From Prostheceraeus crozeri (lineage: Eukaryota > Platyhelminthes > Polycladida > Euryleptidae): 64,000 nucleotides of DNA. Below the pieces are notes generated by a model. The model made no database searches, was not told the origin of the DNA, and saw only the letters and a list, made by a program, of their open reading frames with translations. Every line of letters begins with the position of its first letter. The stretch's first letter is position 1. This document shows, piece by piece, positions 1 through 10,803 of the stretch. The stretch spans positions 248,001 through 312,000 of the forward strand of contig CAJQUW010001730.1 of the NCBI GenBank assembly GCA_907163375.1, read 5' to 3'. A program made the translations under genes and the position numbers.

Positions 1-354
1 AAGTACTTCTACATTCATATAACATTTGAAAGATTTCTTAAATATTTTGAAAAAGTTTGTTAATACATTATAAAAAGTTTCATCGGTTTCATTATGTTCA
101 ACAGACTCATTAAATAAATATTTTATATCTGTTACTGGCGAAGCCCTAGAACCTTCGGTTCGTTCCGCTTCATCGGTTTTTTTAGTTTCATCAAATTCAT
201 CTATTTCGTTAAATTCATCAGTATCGCTAAATAAATATCTTCCATCTGGTACATGTTCATCTTTACTATTAAAAACTTTTTTATATTCCGAATGTGAATA
301 ATCATCAAATGTTTTTTTAATTTTTATATCAGTAGGTAATGTTTCTAGATAGTT
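1..354 (-). CDS. Acidic ORF running off the left window edge, inside the Polinton remains
   Basis: The minus strand is open from 354 to base 1, at least 118 codons, with no clear start. The product is rich in Asp and Glu, with short repeats of D-E-F and T-D-E type. No domain was recognised. Its place at the edge of the Polinton remains suggests it belongs to that element, but this is inferred from position only. Confidence 0.35.
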
Positions 355-659
355 TTATAATTATTTAATTTCAATATATTTCCTTCATCAACTCGATCTA
401 CATATTGTAAATGCAATTTACTTTGTAAATGAGATTGATAACTTCTTTTTGTTTGCAACTTTTTTACATAAGTTACAATAAAACTTGGTATTTTCCATTT
501 TTTGATTTTTTAAAGAAAATTTATTTTTTAAATATTTATTTTTTTCTCATTATATGAAAAAATTACTTTTTTATTGTTAAAAAATGATGTTACCAAATGT
601 TGGTGGAGGTGCATATATCGCGAATAATCGTGAATTAGAAATAGAAATAGAATGGTCCA

Positions 660-1331
660 TTGCATCTTTCTATTCTTCCGCAACAAAATACAGAGTTAAC
701 AAATAAACAATATGTTGATACACAAATCAATGACTTAAAAGAAAAATTAATAAACGATGTTTTGGTTCCACTAATGAATGAATTAAATTTACTTAAACTT
801 AATGACAAATCATTAAACGAAAAATTATTAAAACTTGATAAAAAGGATAGAGAGCTAGAAGCAGATATAGCAAAACTTTTTAAAAAAATTTCAGAACAAT
901 CAAAAATTTTAATATTACTTTCTATAAATTTAAAATCTGCAGTCATTAAAAATAAACATCAGATAAAATTATTGAAAGAACAATAAGAAGATGAAATAGA
1001 AAAACTACCTGAACGAATTAAAAAAAATTTAAAGCAGTTACAAACTACATTCCAAAAAAGTGTTGATGAATTAAGTTCTAAAATTACTCAACAAATGAAA
1101 AAGATGAATAGAATAATAAATGAAGTAAACTCACTTAATCAAAAAGTTGATAAAATGAAAAATCTTAAAATCAATTTAGAAAATGAATTACAGAATAATT
1201 TACAAGAAAACTCTAAAGAAAATAAAGAACAATTAGATTCTGTTAAAAGACAATTAGATGTTCTTAAAATTAAGTTAAATGCTCTTAAAACGGCATTGAA
1301 GATTAATCAGCAATTAATAGAAAAGAAATGA
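660..1331 (+). pseudogene. Coiled-coil protein remains of the Polinton
   Basis: Two neighbouring open stretches encode Lys/Glu/Leu/Asn-rich helical sequence with heptad-like leucine spacing (for example NDKSLNEKLLKLDKKDREL), as expected of a long coiled coil. Fibre-like or structural coiled-coil proteins occur in Polintons and adintoviruses. No specific function can be given. The remains are broken. Confidence 0.45.
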
Positions 1332-1516
1332 AAGTACATCACACGCTGCTTGACGCAATAGATAACGTGCAACGAAAAATTGATAAAGTTATCTCGAAAA
1401 TGTTGTCCATTCACAAACGTAAATCTTGATCGGACCTTGTCCAGAGGCTTTAGCCGATGACGCACGTAAATCTTAACGTAAATATTTTTCCCAAAAGTCA
1501 AATTTTATCCTAAAAA

Positions 1517-1804
1517 GTGACTGTAATTTATGAACACAATCTTAAACATTTTGCTTCAAATCAAAAAATTGCTCATGAACCATCTATGAAGTCTGTTTAC
1601 CATTATGACAGTGTAGAAACAATTCAAAAAGAAGGGGCTGGCATCTTTTCTGGCATAGGAAGTATCGTTAACTTGATAAAAAATAATAAAGATTTGATTA
1701 CATCTGCTGCTAAAGGAGCAGCTGCTATAGGTAGTAAAGCTAGTGCAATATCAAATGCTGTTAAGTCTCAAAACGAATTAAAACAAATAGAAACTATTCG
1801 TTAA
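1517..1804 (+). pseudogene. Small Polinton virion-type protein with hydrophobic Gly/Ala segment
   Basis: A 95-codon frame has a central segment of the form GAGIFSGIGSIVNLIKNN followed by an Ala/Gly-rich helix. Short Gly/Ala-rich amphipathic segments like this recall adenovirus pVI/pX-type minor capsid proteins, also found in Polintons. It lies between the coiled-coil and the capsid remains. The assignment rests on composition and position, and the copy may be incomplete. Confidence 0.4.
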
Positions 1805-1967
1805 CGTAAGAATGACTCTGAAGAACTAAAAAAATTAAAAAAACTTTCAGAGGAAACAAAAAAAAAATTGCTAACATAGTACCTGATAGTAAAGAAAAGA
1901 ATAAATCAGGCGTAGCCATAGAACGTTCAATTGAAGAAATAAGAGGTAATGGTCTAGCAAAATTCTA

Positions 1968-2045
1968 AAATTATATTTTAGTAAAATTTTTTAGTAAAAT
2001 TGTTTTAGTAAAATTTTTTTAGTAAATTTTTTTAGTAAAATTTTT
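1968..2045 (+). repeat. Short tandem repeat, unit about TTTTAGTAAAATTT
   Basis: Four to five degenerate copies of a TTAGTAAAATTTT unit sit between the small virion-type protein and the capsid remains. This is simple non-coding AT-rich sequence. Confidence 0.7.
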
Positions 2046-2177
2046 CTGTGTGTGAGAAAAACAAAAAGTCAAATTATTTTTTATAAAAATGTCTTCTCTT
2101 ATCGAAAATAAATTTTGATTAGACGATCCTCCGTTCGTCAGTTACAATCAAAAAAAGAATGACTAATAAGAATTGCT

Positions 2178-3430
2178 ATGAATCCCGGATCTTCCAGTAG
2201 AGTAAATACTGGAGGAGATTTAATCTTTGAAGTTGATAATCAGCAAAGTTATTTATATTTACCCGATTCGTTTTTACACTGTGAATATTCTTTATATAGT
2301 GATGCCAATTTCACAACACCATTACCAGATACTGATAATATTGCATTAGAGAATAATTTCTTTCCAAGATTATTGACGCAAATGCGTTTAAATGTTGCAA
2401 CTCTAAATATAGAAACAATAAGTGATTCTCCAGGTGTAATTGATACAATGCTTAGATTTGTAACAATTGGTGAAAATAATAAAAAGCATGAAATCGAAGG
2501 TTGGTTTCCTGATACTAATGATGGTATAATTGTTGATGATTTAACTCACGCTGGAACAGATGCAGCTGGAATTGCGAAAGATGTAGAAAATATTGCAAAT
2601 CATTTAAATAAAACAAACAATAGTGCATATAAAGAAAGACGTGAATTTAACAAGAAAAGTAAACAGACAGTAAATTGGTCATTGTCTCCATTATTCGGAT
2701 ATTTAGATTCTGATAAAATATCATATCAATTAAAATTTAAATTAATAATTCATCGGACAGCAAATAGTGAATTAATCTTTTTTGGTAAGACTGGAAAAAA
2801 TGCATATTTAAAAATTGATAGACTTGAATGGTGGATTAAGCATATTACTCCTAGTTTAGAGGTTGAAACAGCTATTGCAAAAAGATTAAATACTAACAAA
2901 CCAATTCCAGTAAATTTTCTAAAGCGTACTGCGAGTTCAGTAACTTTTTCGGAGCAAAGATTTAACTGGTAACTGGCATTTTACTAGAACTTCGAATACT
3001 CTTAGATATTTATTACTAACATTTCAAAGAAATAATTCTCCAAGTTTTGATAAGAACAACAATCTTTTTCATGTTGATACAATTCGAAGTTTACAAGTTG
3101 CTTTAAATCAAACCCGATATCCAATTGATCCATTAAGATTCGATGATACCAATAATCAATTTATGGAAGGATATGATTCTTATCGAAATCTTTGTATAGA
3201 ATTTGGAGTTGAACCACAATTAACTCCGGGAGATTGGAGACACTATATCCTGTTTTCTGTTTCGATTTAAGTGCACATTCTGAAGATATTATATCAAGAC
3301 TGGTTGTGATGTAACAATTAATATTGAAAAGAAAGATTCCACAACTTCATTGATGGCTTATGGTTTATTGCTAGAAGATGTAAAATATTCTATTGAAGTT
3401 CTTAATGGAAAGATGGCTAGGATTGGTTAA
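2178..3430 (+). pseudogene. Major-capsid-like protein remains (F54H12.2-like, Polinton)
   Basis: The reading begins MNPGSSSRVNTGGDLIFEVD. It continues with jelly-roll-like strands and a W-F-P-D-T-N-D segment, then further related coding sequence to about 3,430. The start and overall texture match the animal proteins usually annotated F54H12.2-like, which are major capsid proteins of Polinton/adinto-like elements. A double jelly-roll capsid is the known fold of the family; I infer it here from resemblance only. The copy is broken. Confidence 0.6.
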
Positions 3431-3444
3431 TTAAAATTTTTGAT

Positions 3445-3757
3445 AACTTAAATTTTTTTTATGACTAGAATAGATTAGAATTTTTTTCATAACTAGAATA
3501 GATTAAAATTTTTTCATAACTTAAAATTTTTCATAACTAGAATAGATTAAAAATTCTTAACTTAAAATTTTTCATAGGTAGAATAGATTAACATTTTTCG
3601 TAACTTAAAATTTTTGATAACTATAATATATTAAAAAAATTCTTAGATTAAAATTTTTCATAACTATGTATAATAGATTAAAATTTTTTCATAACTTGAA
3701 TAGATTGAAATTTTTCATAACTACAGTAGATTAAAATTTTTCGTAACTTAAATTTTT
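3445..3757 (+). repeat. Degenerate tandem repeat, unit about 30 bp (ATAACTAGAATAGATTAAAA)
   Basis: Roughly eight variants of the phrase ATAACT-AGAATAGATT-AAAATTTTTC occur in tandem between the capsid remains and the next ORF. The block is non-coding and AT-rich and lies inside the Polinton. Confidence 0.75.
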
Positions 3758-3766
3758 TTATTAAAA

Positions 3767-4249
3767 ATGTCGGAAGCGAAAAGTAATAATAATAAAACTG
3801 TTGAATTAAAATTACGTAACATTGTTGACAAAAATACACCTAAAACTATTACGATTAACAAAAAAAAGTATTACATAAGTAAACCAATGATAGAGAATAT
3901 TCAATTACAAGAAGAAAAGAGTGGCGGGATTCTCCCATTAATTCCACTAATAATAGGTGGTATAGCAGCTGCGGGAAGTGTCGCAGGTGGGACAGCTGGT
4001 ATTGACCAAGCTGTAAATAAAAATAAATCAGAGAAGGCAGCATTAGAAGAACAAAAACGTCATAATAAAGAGTTAGAGAAAGTTGCTAGGGGTGAAGAAG
4101 TAGTAGATAATTTTATTAGTAAATTAAAATTAGTTGATGAAGGAAAACGAGTTCTCAAAAACCTTCTCCACAATGTTGATGATTTAATTGAAATTAAAGA
4201 AACAAAAGATGGTTCTGGAATATATCTAAGTCCTAGTATGATTAAGTAA
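3767..4249 (+). CDS. 160-residue Polinton virion-type protein with membrane-active segment
   Basis: The ORF starts at an ATG (MSEAKSNNN) and runs 160 codons. After a basic N-terminal third with IVDKNTPKTITINKKKYYI, it has a strongly hydrophobic segment at about residues 52-75, GGILPLIPLIIGGIAAAG. This is followed by a charged helical region and a C-terminal end rich in Leu and Asp. The Gly-Leu-Pro-Leu-Ile-Pro hydrophobic block resembles adenovirus pX-like core or minor capsid peptides seen in Polintons. The frame looks uninterrupted in this part. Confidence 0.5.
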   Translation: MSEAKSNNNKTVELKLRNIVDKNTPKTITINKKKYYISKPMIENIQLQEEKSGGILPLIPLIIGGIAAAGSVAGGTAGIDQAVNKNKSEKAALEEQKRHNKELEKVARGEEVVDNFISKLKLVDEGKRVLKNLLHNVDDLIEIKETKDGSGIYLSPSMIK

Positions 4250-4328
4250 AACATTTATTTTATCTTTTAAACTGAATTCTACAAATTCCGAAAGTTTAAT
4301 TGAATTAAAAATTGCTAATTTAGATTTA

Positions 4329-4780
4329 TTGAATTATCTCTTAAAAGTACATAAACCCCTAAATTGTCAGCACACCGGTCGACTGCACAGCGGAGGTGAC
4401 ATACAAAAAACATTAGAAAACTTTCCTGGATTTATTTGGAGTAAATATTCGAAAGAAAAACATCTTCCTGGTCATTCATATACTGGTCCAGGAACTCGAT
4501 TAGATATAAGACTAGATGAGAATAATAATCCAAAACCAGGTGAAGAACCAATAAACAGAGTAGATGAAGCAGCTTACAGACATGATTTAGCTTATCGAAA
4601 TCATGACCTAAGTTCTCGACATGTAGCTGATAAGAAGATGATTCAAGAATTAAATAGTATTCAAAATCCTACATTTAGAGAAAGAATTGAAAGAAAGTTT
4701 GTTAAGAAAGCTTTACAGGGTAAAATATTATTCGGTCAGGGTTTAGACAAAATTCATAACTCTGAAACCAACGTGTCTGA
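4329..4780 (+). pseudogene. Parvovirus-VP1-type phospholipase A2-like domain of the Polinton
   Basis: The sequence contains YTGPGTRLD, a Ca-binding-loop-like motif, and later RVDEAAYRHDLAYRNH. The H-D pair in the second is the expected catalytic His-Asp of the compact PLA2 fold found in parvovirus VP1 and in adintovirus/Polinton proteins. In those systems it is thought to help breach endosomal membranes. Integrase-like sequence follows directly downstream. The part belongs to a broken element. Confidence 0.65.
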
Positions 4781-4789
4781 AATGTCGAA

Positions 4790-5591
4790 TGACCAAGGAA
4801 GCTATGCGTCCGAAATTCGCAAGGAATACAGAAGGCCTAAATATTTATTGAAAGTAAAAGTATTTAATAAAGATGATATTTGGAGTGCTGATCTTATTCA
4901 TATGCCGAATGATTCTGATTATAAATACGTATTGACCGTTATAGATTTATATACAAGATACGCTTGGGTAAAGCCTTTAAAAAATAAAAGTGGTCTGTCA
5001 GTTAAATATGCGTTTAAGAAATCTTTAAAGAAACTAATAGAAAGAAAAGGAAATTGTTTGTTGATAAAGGATCGGAATTTTATAACAGAAATGTTCAGCC
5101 ACTATTTGAAACTGTTTATTCAGAGGAGAATGCAGGAAAGGCTGTAGTAATTGAGCGATTCAATAGATCATTAAAAAATATAATTTTCAAGAAATTCACT
5201 TGAGCAAGGAAATCAAAAATGGTTGAAGATATTACCAGGAGTTGTAGAAGAGTATAACAATAAGATTCATTCAGGTATTGAAGAAACTCCAAAGAATGCT
5301 TCTGACGAACATGATTCAATACGAAAGAAAATATTCGAAAATACTTATTCGAATGAGAGTAATCCAAATTTACAGAAACTTAAGCCGAAATTTAAGATTG
5401 GAGATAGAGTTAGAATATTGAAGTATAAAAATAAATTTGAAAAAGGCTTTGTTGGCTATTGGACTAAAGAGATATTTGAAGTTTGTAAAATAAGCCAAAC
5501 TTATCCGATTACTTACGAAATCAAAGATTTAGATGATGAAGATATCAGAGGCCGAATTTATCAAAATGAATTACAACGAAGTGATTTTTAA
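4790..5591 (+). pseudogene. RVE-type integrase remains of the Polinton
   Basis: A catalytic-core-like segment reads WSADLIHMPNDSDYKYVLTV followed by IDLYTRYAW, where D-L-I and D-L-Y are the expected first acidic positions of the RVE fold. Further downstream come an S-G-I-E-E-T-P-K-N-A segment and a C-terminal part with FKIGDRVRILKYKNKFEKG, typical of the small DNA-binding domain of Polinton/retroviral integrases. The function in the family is insertion of the element DNA. This copy is broken. Confidence 0.7.
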
Positions 5592-5613
5592 TTATCATTA
5601 TTGTTATTCAATT

Positions 5614-6040
5614 CTAACATAATATCAATAAATGGTACTCCTTTTTGTAATTTAAATAAAACATAAAGACATAATTGCCCACAATAAGTTGTTCCTGGTT
5701 TTGAATTTGAAAGGTATTATAAATTCCATTTCCAAGTAATTCTTTGACTTCATTTGTTGGAGGGAATCCATAAGAGTCGAACCAATAGTTCTCAGCCTCC
5801 GGGCGGTCAAAATAATAATTATCTCCGTTTATATTTCTTTTCCCGCTGACCAATGTATTCCTTTTTGATCTGACGTATGAAGATTTGTTATGAAATTTAT
5901 AGATTAATAAATTGTAATTCGTCTCTCATCAATATGTGAAAATTCTTTATTCCCAATTGATTCGCGATTTTCTTTAGATCAAAATTCGTTGTTGTTTGCG
6001 TTCCATATAATTTTAAGAACTCGGTAATGCTAGACATTTT
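5614..6040 (-). pseudogene. Adenain-like cysteine protease remains of the Polinton
   Basis: On the minus strand the reading begins MSSITEFLKLYG near 6,038, and later shows NYWFDSYGFPPTNEVKELL and YNTFQIQNQ. This is the pattern of the Polinton maturation protease, where the D-S-F/Y-G-x-P-P turn follows the catalytic Asp and is followed by the Q and C region. Its opposite orientation to the capsid and integrase genes agrees with Polinton organisation. It is broken. Confidence 0.6.
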
Positions 6041-6049
6041 ATAATAAAA

Positions 6050-6954
6050 AAATTTCTTATAGGGACCCCTAGAAGTCAGAAGGGGGGTATTGATTTAAAA
6101 CTGTCTCATAATGATGACTTTCCTTACTACTTATTCGATTTTGAAATGATTATATTATAATTATTCTAATCTACATTGTTTTACATATTTCCATTTTCTT
6201 CATTAACTTCATTTGTTAATATGTTTCATCGTTAAAATGATTGTTTAAAATTACTATAACAACCATCCCGCATATCGGTGTTTATGCGTTCTGAATACAC
6301 AATAAGAATTGGTTAATTGTCACTGCACTCTTATGTGCTTAAACTATTCATGACTTCACAATGGGAAGTACTTTGCTACCCGTATGTGTTTGGAAAACGT
6401 TAAATGAATTTTGCAAATGGATTTCTGAAACTGAATTTGAAAAACAGATTTTGAAAACTGTTTCTGAAAAAAATTTACGTAGGGGTAAATTGAACTGTCA
6501 AAAGTTTACCGATGCGTAAATTGAAATGACAAGAGATTCCACGATAATTTTAGAGGAAAGCTGTTAGATGTTTTCCGTTGCTAGAACAATACATATCTCT
6601 CTCTTCAATCTCTCTCTCTCTCCAATCTCTGTCTCTCTTCAATCTCTGTCTCTCTTCAATTATCAGCCAGTCTACGGGTTCATTGAATAATTTTGAGTTT
6701 ATGAGTTACAATGATCTTCTAGTTCACACAATTAGTACTTTAAATAATGTTGAGAATACAATAACGAAGAATGTCTAAGTAATAATTGCGTCTTCTTAAT
6801 TTATCATAATGCTCTAATCTTAATAATAATTGAGATCCATTTCACTTATTTTTAATTGAGATAACGAAGGATATATTCTCGAAGTTCCTTCCACTTTTGT
6901 TTCTTCCATTTTTAAAGAAATATTTTAGACACATAATTTTAGTTATCTCATATT
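6050..6954. other. Non-coding stretch with a CT-rich microsatellite
   Basis: No coding signal was recognised. At about 6,597-6,660 there is a CT-rich microsatellite built of TCTCTC and TTCAATCTCTGTCTC variants. The rest is AT-rich unique-looking sequence. It may contain the unseen right end of the Polinton. Confidence 0.5.
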
Positions 6955-7435
6955 TTAAAACCTGAAAAATGGATAAAATTCATGAATTTAGACGTTTTTA
7001 AAAACACCATTTTTTTTGATTTTCGGTGTCCTTGAACGGTCATGATTTAAGGGGGTGTAAAATGTCATAATCACAAATTTGAGATTCTTGACTTTTCTGA
7101 TTTTTTCGGTGTCCTGGACCGGTCATGATTTTAAGGGGGTGTAAAATGTCATAATCTCAAATTTAAGATTTTGAAAAATTTGAAAAATTGGGTATTTTTA
7201 AAAACGCCTAAATTTATGAATTTAGGTCTTCATAACCTGAAAAAATGACCTAAATTCATGAATTTAGTCGTTTTTGAAAATACCAATTTTTCAAAAAATG
7301 GTACTTTTTAAATGGTCTAAATTTATGAATTTAGGTCTTAAAAACCTGAAAAAGGGTTCAAATTCATGAATTAATGGCGTTTTTAAAAATACCAATTTTT
7401 CTGAATTTTTCTAGTCCTGGAACGGTCTTCTTCCC
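6955..7435. repeat. Complex direct and palindromic repeat block
   Basis: Two interleaved motifs recur. The first is centred on the perfect palindrome CTAAATTCATGAATTTAG and is followed by GTTTTTAAAAA and (T)n runs. The second reads CGGTGTCC-TGGACCGGTCATG followed by AAGGGGGTGTAAAATGTC and is repeated at about 7,024 and 7,109, a spacing near 85 bp, with a partial third copy at 7,425. No coding sequence is seen. It may be a satellite seed or a decayed MITE cluster. Confidence 0.7.
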
Positions 7436-8049
7436 ATTACTCATGTAATTGTATACATACTGTTTCATAAATGATTGCACAAAAAAGTTAATATATTTTC
7501 AAATGTAATTTTCGTGTAGAAGTCCTGGTTTAACTTTAAGAAATGATATACCATATAAAACCTTATGTTCAACTGATTATTTTGGTATACATTTGGCTTT
7601 CTTAAGTGGTGGTCAGGAGTCCTTCTGAAAGAAAATTGAGCGTTTTCTTTGATGCAGGACTTTTAAATGAAGACGACAGAATTCTTTAATGAAAATTGAC
7701 AGACGGTGTGAGCTATCGCTCGGCTTCATCATGATGCAAAGATTTCAAGATTCGTTGAATGTACAAAAAGATACAGTACGGATAATTTTTTTTGCCGAAA
7801 AAATGCTGCTAAAAAAGTCTGACATGATTTTTTCATTGATGAAGATGCTCAATTTCAATAAACTTTATACCATGTGTTATACCATTCGGTTGTGCCTGGT
7901 CAGTTGTGGTCAACAGACATAAAAGTCTGAATTTTTGGTCAATTCATTCACCGTAACAGACTAAACAACGCAAAACAGAAAATTATGATTATCGCTATCC
8001 AATCAGGCTCGTGGTAAGCTTTCGGATGATATAATTTTTTTCGAATAAA
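7436..8049. other. Stretch with no recognised feature
   Basis: Only short, unconvincing reading frames are present here. No repeat ends, tRNA or transposon motifs were recognised. Confidence 0.5.
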
Positions 8050-8165
8050 GGTCCATTCCCACTGGACGCGGCGTGGCGCGTCTCAGGCGTCCAGGATTTT
8101 CGTTCAGAACCTTAACAAACCTATGGGACTGTTCCCACCAGACGCATGGGACCACGCGTCCAAGA
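8050..8165. mobile_element. Possible PIF/Harbinger-type terminus (low confidence)
   Basis: Two GC-rich phrases about 75 bp apart, GGTCCATTCCCACTGGACGC at 8,050 and GGGACTGTTCCCACCAGACG at 8,125, have the GGxxC-x-TTCCCAC look of some PIF/Harbinger terminal inverted repeats. Both point the same way, and no matching opposite end was found. They could be one decayed end plus an internal repeat, or a nested pair. The call is weak. Confidence 0.25.
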
Positions 8166-10785
8166 AATTTCAGAAAAAGGTTCTGTAATGAGGCGCGGTT
8201 TGCTTACGAGATATGAGAGAACGGCTTGTTCTAATCCCCCGCACTGAAACCTGACACCACACGTTGTCAGATGGTCGTGCAGAGAAATGACTGACTTTCG
8301 GCATAGATATCCGACAATTCTGACCTTCTGTGAGGACAATTTGACCAAATGAACATCAAAATCACTTATCAGTGCACTTTCACACTTTGTCAACCATGAA
8401 ATCGAATTCATGAATGCATTTGGAGATGAATGGTATTTTATTTACTGCAAAACGAGTATCGGAGACGAAGATGAGAAAGTTGTTATTGCTCTCAACTTAT
8501 CTGATAATCTTCGATAGAGTAACACTCCCGATTACTATAGAATAGACGATGTAAGTTAGTAAAGGTCGTTTTAGTGAGCTAACTTATGGCAAAGTCAACC
8601 TGTGCGTCAATTCTATTTCATGATCTGTCACTTGTCTTGTGCTTTGTTGTCACCCTATGAATGAAAATGTGTAAATGATATGTGCGTCCTTATAAACCGT
8701 ATTCCCCACAAATGTGAAGCATCAAATGATTAGTTTTCGCAAAATTATGTCTGGAAAATTTCAAATTCGTAATTTCCCACACTCAGTCATCGGGTAAGTT
8801 ATCATTTCCAGGTGTAGATCAGGATTTCGAATTCTTGATCTGCGCGCACACAAAGGCTTGGCGTCAGACAGACTCGCCACCTGTTCACAAACAATAGCAA
8901 TCTCTTCAGTTGCTGCGCCCGATAAGTGAATCGACAAGACTTTTGGCAACTCATTCAATGATGACAGGAAACGGGGCAGTTATGACATGATCAGCTATGA
9001 TATGATCATGAATAGTTTTTCTAATCATTAATTGCTTCATTTAATTAGGCACACCACACTGTTTCCTAAACCAAGCAAGTGTCTCGGCTGACCAAATGAA
9101 TATGTTCAGGGATCAATTACATGAGTTTAAGCAGCAAACGGTTAAATTTGATGAGAATTAGCAAGTGATAAAAGAGCTTTTCGGGTTGTGCAACGATTTA
9201 GGAAACGGACTGTAATACTGAATGTGGAATTCTATTGTATCAAATATACACGACCATGAATTGGTAATAATAGTGGTAATTAAATTCCGCCAACCTATGT
9301 GAATGTTAGTGGCCGAGTAGGGGAGACACAGTGGCCATTATTGCTGGTGTCATTGTGATTAATTCACGTCAATTTTGATTATATTCTGTGTATAATAAGG
9401 TCATCTCGTGGGTTTTGTCCGTTGCTATACACTTCGTATATAAGTGTCTCTCTGCTCAGATGTTGCTTTCATTACTTTCTCTTGGAGTGTTGCCGTTGAT
9501 GTCGTAAAATTTCACCTCTTTGTGACAGTGTTATTGTACCCATGCTGGAAAAATGGATGTCCTTATTGTTAATCACAATTTTTGTCAATAGCTGTAATTA
9601 GCATTTTTATGCTAAGGATCCATTTTCTTTGACAACTGCATGTACAGGCGTATGAATGTGGAGTGCCAAGACACTTCGCTTCTTTTGTAATTCATTCCTT
9701 CCATAACCTCTGCCAGGTGTTGAGGATAGCACCTAAATGAAGGGGTGACATATGTGACAGGAAAGAACTCTGGACTAACTGACTTATCATTTTTGGAATT
9801 AAATTCCATTTTGTGCATGTTATTGGAGGCTGTGAGTACATCAGCGTAAGAAGTGGATGATGACCAGTTGGGAGGCATGTGAAGGCCATCATGTCATAGC
9901 ATGAATCAACGGGTGACAACATCGGGATGGATATATGGACTGCAATCACGAGTACAGGAGCGTGACTTCAAATCCGCATGCTTGCCCTCTGTGGCAACAA
10001 TTATGGACATATACATATCCAGTAGTTCAATCATCAATGTCACCGAACTGATTATTCTTACAGTTAACGTATTGTAAACTGTTTTCTCCATTGGCTCTCC
10101 CTCAGTTAGAATACATATATTATTTACATTTGATATTTTCTTTTGTTAGTATTTGGTTAAGGAAGTGATAAGTGAACTGTCGCAGGGTGCGCAATTAAGA
10201 ATTGGTTGAAAGCACTCTTAAAGTCTAAGGAGTGCTTCCAGTTACAATATCATTCACCTCAGTTAAGCTAAATAAAAACATCTCCCGCTCTCAGCAAGTT
10301 GGGAAAATGGCGAAAAGATAAGCCATCTGTCACTCTTCTAATGTAATAATTCATCCATCTAATGCTTAAAGGGTTTTAGAAGTAAATGCTACAGTGTATT
10401 TCTAGTAACAAAAACTTAGTCGCAAATATCTTTATTTGGAACACTAACGGACGTTTTTCATTATTGGATATTTAACTACTCACTGGGATAATATGATGTC
10501 AATCTTACTTTATTTCGAATTTGGACATAGAATTTTGAATGCGGAGTTTGATTCAATGATTATAACTAATAAATTGTTCTGACTCGGTATATTAAACGTA
10601 GGATTATAAAGCAAGTAATCCACTAATGATAAGCTAATGAAGCAGTAATAATCTGATGAAGTTATATCAAGAAAATAACTATTTTACATCACTAAAGTAT
10701 AATTTACGTGGTATAGGCATATGTTGTATGTTGTAAGTAACTATTATGTAAATTTGACCTAAAGTTGCATTGTTTTCTAATTGAA
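8166..10785. other. Long stretch with no recognised gene
   Basis: Only short frames occur, with no family resemblance. No tRNA, clear inverted repeat or microsatellite of note was seen. The interval may hold anciently decayed transposons or intronic sequence. Confidence 0.5.
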
Positions 10786-10803
10786 GTCAAATACTGTGCC
10801 TGC

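Larger units (their letters stand above)
1..6050 (+). mobile_element. Polinton/Maverick-type (adintovirus-like) element, broken copy, left end outside window
   Basis: The stretch carries a set of parts typical of Polintons: a coiled-coil protein, small hydrophobic virion-type proteins, a major-capsid-like protein, a parvovirus-type phospholipase A2 domain, an RVE integrase, and on the opposite strand an adenain-like cysteine protease. No terminal inverted repeats were found. The left end runs off the window and the right limit is set by the protease start near 6,040. No protein-primed DNA polymerase is visible. The copy is a fossil with several breaks (very roughly half a dozen), but the protein motifs are easy to read, so it is of moderate rather than great age. 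The family assignment is from recall of motifs. Confidence 0.8.

Noticed and set aside
6597-6660. CT-rich block as a regulatory pyrimidine tract
   Set aside because: It is an ordinary microsatellite with no neighbouring gene.
8121-8411. 96-codon minus-strand frame as a gene
   Set aside because: It reads through the possible Harbinger-type ends and has no family resemblance.
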